Shown here in pieces: positions 1-5,665 of a stretch of 6,310 nucleotides of DNA; positions within the stretch are counted from its first letter, which is position 1; each line of letters starts with the position of its first letter. Both the position numbers and the translations under genes were made by a program. Below the pieces are notes generated by a model. The model had not been told where the DNA came from. It worked only from the letters and a program-made list of their open reading frames with translations, and did not search any database. The DNA is from Stagnihabitans sp043738565. Its GTDB lineage: Bacteria; Pseudomonadota; Alphaproteobacteria; Rhodobacterales; Rhodobacteraceae. The stretch lies in assembly GCA_043738565.1 (NCBI GenBank), contig JAYUGA010000078.1:1-6310 (forward strand). Direction: 5' to 3'.

Positions 1-605
1 CGCGGCGCATCGTGGCAGGCCTGTTGCGCGAAGGTGTGGTGGAACACCCGATGGAATATCCGGTCACAACCGAACTTCGGTTCGACAGCCCTGCCTATAA
101 TGCCGCATTGGCGCGGTTCTACGACGATTGTGCCGGTCGGCTGCAGGTCCTCGCCAAAACCTGCGACATCGTTGTTCTGTGCGAGGGCGACCCGTTTTTC
201 TATGGATCCTTCATGCATCTGCACAGTCGCCTGCATGGCCGCGTGGTGGTCGAAGTGGTGCCGGGCATCACCGGAATGGCTGGCTGTTGGCACGCCACCG
301 GCCTGCCGATCACCTGGGGCGATGATGTGATGACGGTGCTGATGGGCACCTTGGCGGAAACTGATCTGGTGCGGCACATGCAGGCCGCCGATGCGCTGGT
401 CCTGATGAAAACCGGGCGCAACCTGCCCAAGATCCGCCGGGCACTGGCAGCGGCGGGTCGGCTGGAGGCGGCCTGGCTGGTCGAAGCGGGAACCATGCCA
501 AATCAACGGATTGCGCGGCTTTCTGAAACTGATGACCTGAGCTGTCCCTATTTTGCCATCGTGCTGGTGCATGGCAATGGCCGGCGCCCGGAGGCCGTGG
601 GATGA
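1..605 (+). CDS. cobI: Precorrin-2 C20-methyltransferase CobI (5' end missing)
   Basis: CobI transfers a methyl group from S-adenosylmethionine to C20 of precorrin-2, giving precorrin-3A, in the cytoplasm. The reading frame is already open at the left edge (first complete codon at base 3), and about 200 residues are visible. CobI proteins are usually about 240 residues, so roughly 40 N-terminal residues, including the first glycine-rich SAM loop, lie outside. The GTG at 12 is an internal valine codon, not the likely start: the preceding residues (RRI) fit the family. Diagnostic motifs are EGDPFFYGS (GDP codons at 186-194), the PGITGMAGCW segment at about 261-290, a GDDVMTVLMGTL stretch, and MKTGRNLPKIRRAL near 406-447, which is typical of CobI. 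The stop TGA overlaps the cobJ start as ATGA, suggesting translational coupling. Codon use is more mixed at third positions than in the downstream genes. The family call is firm; the start is not visible. Confidence 0.95.
   Translation, partial: RRIVAGLLREGVVEHPMEYPVTTELRFDSPAYNAALARFYDDCAGRLQVLAKTCDIVVLCEGDPFFYGSFMHLHSRLHGRVVVEVVPGITGMAGCWHATGLPITWGDDVMTVLMGTLAETDLVRHMQAADALVLMKTGRNLPKIRRALAAAGRLEAAWLVEAGTMPNQRIARLSETDDLSCPYFAIVLVHGNGRRPEAVG
590..594 (+). promoter_or_regulatory. Shine-Dalgarno site of cobJ
   Basis: GGAGG lies seven bases before the cobJ ATG at 602 and within the last codons of cobI. It supports coupled initiation at the ATGA overlap. Confidence 0.65.
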
Positions 606-1336
606 CCGGATCATTGGTGATCGCCGGGCTGGGGCCGGGGGCGGAGGCGCTGGTGACGCCGGAGGTCACGGCGGCGCTGGCCACGGCGACCGACGTGGTG
701 GGATATATCCCCTATGTCGCCCGCATCGCGGCTCGGGCTGGGTTGCGGCTGCATGCGACCGACAACCGGGTGGAGAGGGACCGGGCGCGCCATGCTTTGG
801 AAATGGCGCTTTCGGGTCAGAGGGTTGTGGTGGTTTCCTCCGGTGATCCGGGGGTGTTTGCGATGGCCTCTGCGGTGTTTGAGGCGCTGGAGGGCTGGGC
901 GGATGCGCAGACCCTGGACATCCGGGTGCTGCCAGGGATTACCGCCATGTTGGCGGCTGCCGCGGCGATTGGTGCGCCTCTGGGTCATGATTTCTGCGCG
1001 ATCAACCTGTCGGACAACCTGAAACCCTGGGCAATTATCGAGCGGCGGTTGCGGCTGGGGTGCCAGGCGGACTTTGCGATGGCGTTTTACAACCCGCGTT
1101 CAGCCATGAGGCCAGAGGGCTTTGCGCGGGTGCTGGAGGTGTTGCAGCAGGAATGCGGGCCTGCGCGGCTGATCAGCTTTGCCCGCGCGGTCAGCACGCC
1201 GGAACAGCATGTTCTGACGCTGACTTTGGCCGAGGCGCGGCCCGAAATGGCAGATATGCGAACCGTCGTCATTCTGGGCAATTCGGCGACGCGGCGGGTC
1301 GGGAAACATGTCTACACGCCGCGGAGTGCGGGATGA
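602..1336 (+). CDS. cobJ: Precorrin-3B C17-methyltransferase CobJ
   Basis: CobJ methylates C17 of precorrin-3B with SAM and drives ring contraction to precorrin-4. The 244-residue product has the normal length for the single-domain family. Motifs in order: the N-terminal SAM loop AGLGPG (residues 8-13), VGYIPYV near 33-39, SSGDPGVF (79-86), PGITAM (111-116), GAPLGHDFCAINLSD (124-138), which is highly characteristic of CobJ/CbiH, FYNPRS (162-167), and VVILGNS near the C-terminus (232-238). The ATG at 602 is chosen because a GGAGG Shine-Dalgarno sequence lies at 590-594, seven bases upstream, and because the glycine-rich loop follows directly. It overlaps cobI by ATGA. The last 25 bases overlap the tail of cobK on the opposite strand, leaving no room for a terminator. 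The substrate is made by an oxidative enzyme (CobG or CobZ) not seen here. Confidence 0.97.
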   Translation: MTGSLVIAGLGPGAEALVTPEVTAALATATDVVGYIPYVARIAARAGLRLHATDNRVERDRARHALEMALSGQRVVVVSSGDPGVFAMASAVFEALEGWADAQTLDIRVLPGITAMLAAAAAIGAPLGHDFCAINLSDNLKPWAIIERRLRLGCQADFAMAFYNPRSAMRPEGFARVLEVLQQECGPARLISFARAVSTPEQHVLTLTLAEARPEMADMRTVVILGNSATRRVGKHVYTPRSAG

Positions 1337-2052
1337 GCGAGCCAGTGCATCACTTCGGCCACTGTCTCGACACTGGGGCGGGGCGGGACCAGTGGGCGGT
1401 CGATCAGGATCACCGGCAGCGCCAGTATGCGGGCGGCGTCAAGTTTGGCACGGGCACCGGAACCACCAGAGTTCTTGGCGACAAGCCATTGAATGCGGTA
1501 GGTTTTCAGCAACGCAAGGTCACCGTTCAGCGTGAAGGGACCGCGCGCGATCACCGCGATGGACTGGGGCAACGGCAGCGGTTCGGTGGGCGTATCAACC
1601 AATCGCAGCAGGTAGTGATGCTGCGGCTTTGCGGCGAAGGGCGTCAGGTTTTGCCGACCGATGGCCAGAAAGACGCGGGCAGGTTCGCCGGGCAGGGCCT
1701 GCACGGCGGCACTTACATCACCCACATGGGTCCAGCCGTCACCGGCCCACGGCGCGCGTTCCAGCGCCATCAGCGGCACTCCGGCAGCGGCACAGGCGGC
1801 GACGGCGTTGCGGCGCATTCCGGCGGCGAAGGGGTGGGTGGCGTCGATGACATGTGTGATAGCTTCGGTCTGCAAGTAGCGGATAAGGCCGGATACTCCA
1901 CCAAAACCGCCCGTGCGCTGCGGGATCGGCTGCGCTGTGGGACTTTCGGTGCGGCCGGCGTAGGAATAGCGGGCGTTCAGCCCGGTAGCGACCAGGGCGC
2001 GGGCCATTTCATTGGCCTCGGTGGTGCCGCCAAGCAGAAGGATGCGGGTCAT
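1312..2052 (-). CDS. cobK: Precorrin-6A reductase CobK
   Basis: CobK reduces precorrin-6A to precorrin-6B using NADPH. The 246-residue product has the usual size for the family. Motifs include the N-terminal dinucleotide-binding stretch LLLGGTTEA (5-13), GRTE (33-36) followed by RTGGFGG (46-52), VIDATHPFA (68-76), GRQNL (132-136), ARGPF (159-163), and VAKNSGG with AKLDAAR (181-198), all typical of CobK/CbiJ. The frame stays open for 82 more codons upstream, but the ATG at 2052-2050 fits the family N-terminus exactly. It has a weak AAGG ribosome site (2063-2060) seven bases before it. The gene is antisense within an otherwise co-directional run. Its stop (TAG, 1314-1312) lies inside cobJ, and its start codon shares two bases with the cobL start. 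Alanine codons are mainly GCC, unlike the GCG-rich neighbours. Its own promoter would have to lie inside cobL coding sequence; I could not identify one. Confidence 0.96.
   Translation of the reverse strand: MTRILLLGGTTEANEMARALVATGLNARYSYAGRTESPTAQPIPQRTGGFGGVSGLIRYLQTEAITHVIDATHPFAAGMRRNAVAACAAAGVPLMALERAPWAGDGWTHVGDVSAAVQALPGEPARVFLAIGRQNLTPFAAKPQHHYLLRLVDTPTEPLPLPQSIAVIARGPFTLNGDLALLKTYRIQWLVAKNSGGSGARAKLDAARILALPVILIDRPLVPPRPSVETVAEVMHWLAHPALRGV
2037..2042 (+). promoter_or_regulatory. Shine-Dalgarno site deciding the cobL start
   Basis: GAAGGA lies eight bases before the ATG at 2051. It favours that start over the in-frame ATG at 2012, which would also place 13 residues unlike the family ahead of the conserved N-terminus. 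The in-frame ATG at 2042 overlaps the site itself and so cannot use it. The site lies within the fourth to sixth codons of the antisense cobK. Confidence 0.65.
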
Positions 2053-2053
2053 G
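2050..2053. other. Overlapping divergent start codons of cobK and cobL (CATG)
   Basis: The palindrome CATG provides the start codons of both genes: ATG at 2051-2053 on the + strand for cobL and ATG at 2052-2050 on the - strand for cobK. Each gene therefore has its ribosome site and any promoter inside the coding sequence of the other. Both starts are supported independently by family N-terminal motifs within ten residues of the ATG. Confidence 0.85.
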
Positions 2054-3229
2054 GCTGAACCTTGGCTGTCGATCATCGGTCTGGGCGAGGATGGACTGGC
2101 GGGGCTGACCTCTGCAAGCCGTGCGGCGCTTGCGGCGGCGGAATTCATCTTTGGCGGGGCGCGGCACCTGGAACGGGCGGGAGTGCAGGGGCGGGTCTGG
2201 GCGGTGCCGTTTGATCTGGCCCCGGTTCTGGCGCTGCGGGGGCGGAACGTGGCGGTTCTCGCCTCGGGCGATCCGTTCTGGCACGGGGTGGGTGGCACGC
2301 TGTCGGCGCATCTGGCGCCGGCGGAGTGGCGGGCATTTCCGGCACCTTCGACGTTTTCGCTGGTGGCGGCAAGGCTTGGCTGGCGGTTGGAGGAGGTGAT
2401 TTGTCTGGGTCTGCACGCGGCACCTCTGGCCCGGTTGCGCCCGGTGCTGGCGCGGGGGCAGCGGCTGATCTGCCTGGTGCGCGATGGGGCGGCGGTGGCG
2501 GAACTGGCGTTTTATCTGGCCGCGCAGGGTTTTGGCGCATCGACGCTGTGGGGGATGGAGGCTTTGGGCGGCCCGCGCGAAAAGGTCTGGAAGGTGCGGG
2601 CGGATCGGTTTGCGGCCGGGACGATTGCGGCCCCGGTGGCGGTGGCGATCGAGGCTGTCGGGGTGGGGATGGCGCGGGCCTCTGGCTTGCCGGACGAGAT
2701 GTTCGAGCATGATGGCCAGATCACCAAGCGTGCGGTCCGGGCGATGACCCTGTCGGCGCTGGCACCACGGCCCGGCGAGGTGTTGTGGGACATCGGCAGC
2801 GGCTCGGGGTCGGTGGCGATCGAGTTTCTGCTGGCGGCAACCGGGTCGGTGGCGCATGCGCTGGAGGCGGACCCGGTGCGGGCGGCGCGGGCGCGGGGCA
2901 ATGCCGAGAACTTCGGGCTGGGGCACCGGTATCTGGTGACGGAGGCGCGGGTGCCGGAAGGGTTGGCGGATTTACCGCCGCCGGATGTGGTGTTCATCGG
3001 CGGTGGCGCGTCGGAGGCGGTGCTGGCGGCGGTTTGGCCTGTGCTGCCGCAGGGCGGGCGGCTGGTGGTCAATGGCGTGACGCTGGAAACCGAGGCGTTG
3101 CTGATCCGCTGGCAGGGCGACAAGGGCGGCGCGCTGCTGCGGATCGAACTGGCGGAGGCGGGGCCTTTGGGCAGCAGACGGGGCTGGCAGCCGCTCCGGC
3201 CGGTGGTTCAGTGGAGTGCCGTCAGATGA
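2051..3229 (+). CDS. cobL: Precorrin-6B C5,15-methyltransferase (decarboxylating) CobL
   Basis: CobL is a two-domain enzyme that converts precorrin-6B to precorrin-8 by methylating C5 and C15 and removing the C12 acetate carboxyl group. The 392-residue product is a CbiE-CbiT fusion of normal length. The N-terminal CbiE-like tetrapyrrole methyltransferase domain (about 1-200) shows GLGEDG (10-15), ASGDPFWHG (71-79) and FPAPSTFSLVAARLGW (96-111). The C-terminal CbiT-like domain (about 210-392) begins with LPDEMFEHDGQITK (213-226). It has the class I SAM-binding motif WDIGSGSGS (246-254), an acidic EAD (272-274), and FIGGGAS (315-321). In-frame ATGs also occur at 2012 and 2042. The one at 2051 is preferred because a GAAGGA site lies eight bases upstream and the family motif starts a few residues later. 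It overlaps the antisense cobK start at CATG and ends in an ATGA overlap with cobE. Confidence 0.96.
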   Translation: MAEPWLSIIGLGEDGLAGLTSASRAALAAAEFIFGGARHLERAGVQGRVWAVPFDLAPVLALRGRNVAVLASGDPFWHGVGGTLSAHLAPAEWRAFPAPSTFSLVAARLGWRLEEVICLGLHAAPLARLRPVLARGQRLICLVRDGAAVAELAFYLAAQGFGASTLWGMEALGGPREKVWKVRADRFAAGTIAAPVAVAIEAVGVGMARASGLPDEMFEHDGQITKRAVRAMTLSALAPRPGEVLWDIGSGSGSVAIEFLLAATGSVAHALEADPVRAARARGNAENFGLGHRYLVTEARVPEGLADLPPPDVVFIGGGASEAVLAAVWPVLPQGGRLVVNGVTLETEALLIRWQGDKGGALLRIELAEAGPLGSRRGWQPLRPVVQWSAVR

Positions 3230-3579
3230 GGGTGGCCGGCTTTGGCTTTCGCCGCGCGGCAAGTCTTGACAGCCTGCGGGCGGCCTTGGCACTGGCGGGT
3301 GGCGATGTGGCGGCACTGGCGACGGCCGAGGACAAGGTGATGGGGTTAAAGGCACTGGCAGAGCAGTTGGGGGTGCCGGTGATCGGGGTTTCCGTTCAGG
3401 CGATGGGGCTGCAAGCGGTTGCGGGATCGGGCAGGGTCAGGGCGCTCTATGGCACCGGGTCGGTGGCAGAGGCTTCGGCCTTGGCGGCGGCGGGGCAGGG
3501 GGCGCGGCTGGTGGTGGGGCGGGTCACCTCGCCGGACGGGATGGCGGTGGCGGCGATTGCGGAGGGGCTGCGGCAATGA
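3226..3579 (+). CDS. cobE: CobE, small CbiG C-terminal-domain-like cobalamin biosynthesis protein
   Basis: This 117-residue protein matches the stand-alone CobE family, which corresponds to the C-terminal domain of CbiG from the anaerobic pathway. CobE is needed for or associated with aerobic corrin synthesis in some bacteria, but its biochemical role is not settled. A role near ring contraction or fragment release has been suggested by analogy with CbiG. Visible features are an N-terminal VAGFGFRRAAS segment (3-13, the usual G-x-G-R type start of the family), TAEDKVMGLKALAEQLG in the middle (33-49, where the family has a conserved Lys followed by a helix), and YGTGSVAEASALAAAG (75-90), the most diagnostic motif. 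There is no signal peptide or membrane segment. The reading frame is open far upstream inside cobL, but the ATG at 3226 overlaps the cobL stop (ATGA) and has GGAG at 3213-3216, nine bases upstream. It overlaps cobM in the same way. Confidence 0.87.
   Translation: MRVAGFGFRRAASLDSLRAALALAGGDVAALATAEDKVMGLKALAEQLGVPVIGVSVQAMGLQAVAGSGRVRALYGTGSVAEASALAAAGQGARLVVGRVTSPDGMAVAAIAEGLRQ
3561..3567 (+). promoter_or_regulatory. Shine-Dalgarno site of cobM
   Basis: GGAGGGG lies within the last codons of cobE. The gap from the end of the run to the cobM ATG at 3576 is eight bases, which is good spacing for ribosome binding at a coupled junction. Confidence 0.6.
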
Positions 3580-4358
3580 CGGTGCATTTCATCGGGGCGG
3601 GGCCGGGGGCTGCGGATTTGCTGACGCTGCGCGGGCGCGATCTGATCGCGGCCTGTCCGGTCTGTCTGTATGCCGGGTCGCTGGTGCCGGTGGGGGTGCT
3701 GGCGCATTGCCCCGCAGGGGCGCGGATCGTCAATACCGCAGCCTTGGCGCTGGACGAGATCATGGCGGAGATTGCCGCCGCCCACGCCCAGGGCTTCGAT
3801 GTGGCGCGGCTGCATTCGGGCGATCTGTCGATCTGGTCGGCGATGGGCGAACAGTTGCGGCGACTCAGGGCGCTGGACATCCCCTATGACGTGACACCCG
3901 GCGTGCCGAGTTTTGCGGCGGCGGCGGCGGCTTTGGCGGTGGAACTGACCCTGCCGGGCGTGGCGCAGTCGGTGGTGCTGACGCGCACCTCCGGGCGGGC
4001 GTCACCGATGCCTGCGGGCGAAACTCTGGCGGCGTTTGCGGCGACCGGGGCGACTTTGGCGGTACATCTGTCGGTGCATGCCTTGGCCGAGGTGGTGGCG
4101 CAGCTGGTGCCGCACTACGGGCCGGATTGCCCGGTGGCGGTGGTGTGGCGGGCGTCGTGGCCGGATCAGCGGGTGATCCGCGCGACGCTGGGCACGATCG
4201 CAGCCACCGTCGGACCGGAGATTGACCGCACGGCGCTTATTCTGGTGGGATGGGCCTTGGCGGCAGAGGGGTTCAGCGACAGCCGCCTGTATGCTGGGGA
4301 TTATGACCGCCGCTATCGCCCGGTCGGCACCGACCCGCGGTTCCCGGAGGTGCCATGA
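3576..4358 (+). CDS. cobM: Precorrin-4 C11-methyltransferase CobM
   Basis: CobM methylates C11 of precorrin-4 with SAM to give precorrin-5. The 260-residue product has the family length. Motifs in order: the SAM loop FIGAGPG (5-11) followed by LLTLRG, LYAGSLVP (31-38), which is specific to CobM/CbiF, LHSGDLSIWSA (79-89) in place of the GDP motif of its paralogues, DVTPGVPSF (105-113), LTRTSGRASPMP (135-146), WRASWPDQ (191-198), and the C-terminal SRLY...YDRRYRP segment (236-249). The start ATG at 3576 overlaps the cobE stop as ATGA and has a GGAGGGG ribosome site at 3561-3567. The stop overlaps the cobB start in the same way. Codons are strongly biased to G endings (GCG, GTG, GGG, CTG). A run of five GCG codons encodes an alanine stretch directly after the PGVPSF motif. 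Confidence 0.97.
   Translation: MTVHFIGAGPGAADLLTLRGRDLIAACPVCLYAGSLVPVGVLAHCPAGARIVNTAALALDEIMAEIAAAHAQGFDVARLHSGDLSIWSAMGEQLRRLRALDIPYDVTPGVPSFAAAAAALAVELTLPGVAQSVVLTRTSGRASPMPAGETLAAFAATGATLAVHLSVHALAEVVAQLVPHYGPDCPVAVVWRASWPDQRVIRATLGTIAATVGPEIDRTALILVGWALAAEGFSDSRLYAGDYDRRYRPVGTDPRFPEVP
3915..3929 (+). repeat. (GCG)5 trinucleotide tract in cobM
   Basis: Five GCG codons followed by GCT encode six alanines (residues 114-119) directly after the PGVPSF motif. A similar tract occupies the equivalent position in cobA. Confidence 0.8.
4346..4351 (+). promoter_or_regulatory. Shine-Dalgarno site of cobB (close spacing)
   Basis: GGAGGT, a perfect anti-16S match, ends only three bases before the cobB ATG at 4355, shorter than optimal. 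With the ATGA overlap, re-initiation by ribosomes finishing cobM is the likely mode. No alternative start near the P-loop is better placed. Confidence 0.55.
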
Positions 4359-5665
4359 CGCCGCCGGGATTGCTCATCTCCGCGTCGGCCTCTGGCACCG
4401 GCAAGACCACGCTGACGCTGGGTCTGGCGCGGGCGTTTCGGGACCGGGGGCTGGTGGTGCAGCCCTACAAAGCGGGGCCGGATTATATCGACCCGGCGTT
4501 TCACCGGGCGGCGACCGGGCGGCCCTCGTTCAATCTGGACAGCTGGGCGATGGGGCCGGGGATGATCGCGGGTCTGCTGGACAAGGCGGCGGGCGCTGAT
4601 CTGGTGATCGCGGAAGGCTCGATGGGATTGCATGACGGGGTCGCGGTGGCGGGTGAGATTGGCACCGGGGCTTCGGCGGACCTTGCGGTGCTGCTGGGCT
4701 GGCCGGTGGTGCTGGTGATCGACGTTTCCGGTCAGGCCCAGACGGCGGCGGCGATTGCGGTGGGTCTGGCGGCCTATCGCAGGGGTCTGACGTTGGCTGG
4801 GGTGGTGTTGAACCGGGTCGCCTCGCCAAGGCACGAGCGGCTGGTGCGGGCCGGGATGGCGCTGGCGGGGATTGCGGTGCTGGGCGCCTTGCCGCGTCAT
4901 GCGGCGATCGGGATGCCGGAACGCCATCTGGGCCTGGTGCAGGCGGCGGAACTGCCGGAACTGGAGCCGATGCTGGCCGAAGCGGCGCGGTTTGTGGCGG
5001 CGCATGTCGATCTTGACGCGGTGCTTGCCGTCGCGCGACCCGGCAAACCGCCACAAGGGGGCTTTGGGAAAATCACCCCACCCGGTCAGCGCATCGCCCT
5101 GGCGCAGGACGCGGCGTTTTCCTTCCTCTATCCGCATCTTATAGATGGCTGGCGCCGGGCAGCGGCCGAGATTGTGCCGTTCTCGCCGCTGGCCAATCAG
5201 GCACCGGACCCATTGGCTGACATCTGCTGGCTGCCGGGCGGCTATCCGGAACTGCATGGCGGGCGCATTGCGGCGGCGGGCAATTTCCGCAAGGGGTTGC
5301 GGCACTTCGCCGAAACCCGGCCAGTGCACGGCGAGTGCGGTGGCTATATGGTGCTGGGCGCGGGTCTGATCGACAAGGGCGGTCAGCGCCATGAAATGGC
5401 CGGGCTGCTGGGACTGGAGACCAGTTTCCAAAGTCGCAAGATGCACCTTGGCTACCGGTTTGCCACGCTGGCCAGCCCGATTCCCGGCCATGCCAAGGGC
5501 GCACGGCTGCGCGGCCATGAGTTTCATTATTCCACCATCCAGCGCCAGCCCGATGCGCCGCTGGCCGATGTCCTGGATGCCGAAGGTTCGATGGTTCCCG
5601 AAACCGGTTCGCGGCGCGGCACGGTCACCGGATCGTTTTTCCACCTGATTGCAGAGGCGACATGA
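4355..5665 (+). CDS. cobB: Hydrogenobyrinic acid a,c-diamide synthase CobB (glutamine-hydrolysing)
   Basis: CobB amidates the a and c acetate side chains of hydrogenobyrinic acid with ATP and glutamine. The 436-residue product has normal length and domain order. The N-terminal DTBS-like ATPase domain (about 1-195) has the P-loop SASGTGKTT (11-19), YKAGPDYIDP (38-47) and IAEGSMGLHDG (85-95). The C-terminal class I glutamine amidotransferase domain (about 245-436) has WLPGGYPEL (292-300), the nucleophile Cys328 in HGECGGYM, GHEFHYS (387-393) and a likely catalytic His430 in GSFFHL. The genes around it use the metal-free precorrin route, which argues for CobB over the related CbiA (cobyrinate substrate). 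The GGAGGT at 4346-4351 is a perfect but close ribosome site (three bases). An unusual linker (residues 230-244) joins the domains. ATGA overlaps are present at both ends. Confidence 0.96.
   Translation: MTPPGLLISASASGTGKTTLTLGLARAFRDRGLVVQPYKAGPDYIDPAFHRAATGRPSFNLDSWAMGPGMIAGLLDKAAGADLVIAEGSMGLHDGVAVAGEIGTGASADLAVLLGWPVVLVIDVSGQAQTAAAIAVGLAAYRRGLTLAGVVLNRVASPRHERLVRAGMALAGIAVLGALPRHAAIGMPERHLGLVQAAELPELEPMLAEAARFVAAHVDLDAVLAVARPGKPPQGGFGKITPPGQRIALAQDAAFSFLYPHLIDGWRRAAAEIVPFSPLANQAPDPLADICWLPGGYPELHGGRIAAAGNFRKGLRHFAETRPVHGECGGYMVLGAGLIDKGGQRHEMAGLLGLETSFQSRKMHLGYRFATLASPIPGHAKGARLRGHEFHYSTIQRQPDAPLADVLDAEGSMVPETGSRRGTVTGSFFHLIAEAT

Noticed and set aside
1312..1336. Terminator between the convergent cobJ and cobK
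   Set aside because: The overlap is fully coding on both strands, and I see no stable hairpin with a following T run on either strand.
1060..2058. 332-codon open frame on the + strand opposite cobK
   Set aside because: The translation has low complexity and no family features. It also overlaps the end of cobJ in another frame, while cobK on the other strand matches its family from end to end.
2053..2160. Possible sigma-70-like promoter for cobK inside cobL (TTGCAG on the - strand)
   Set aside because: The -35-like hexamer has no acceptable -10 partner at normal spacing, so I cannot support a promoter from sequence alone.
2053..2298. 82-codon upstream extension of the cobK frame
   Set aside because: The added residues are Pro/Arg/Ser/Ala-rich and unlike CobK. 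The conserved dinucleotide motif begins four residues after the ATG at 2052, as expected for the true N-terminus.
2785..3225. Upstream extension of the cobE frame inside cobL
   Set aside because: The extension lies in another frame of the CbiT domain of cobL, is Gly/Ala-rich and has no motifs. The ATG at 3226 gives the normal CobE length and an ATGA overlap.
4313..5644. 443-codon open frame on the - strand opposite cobB
   Set aside because: It mirrors cobB almost fully, its translation is rich in Arg, Pro, His and Gln with no recognisable motifs, and cobB has complete family motifs. Long antisense frames are expected in GC-rich genes that avoid certain codons.
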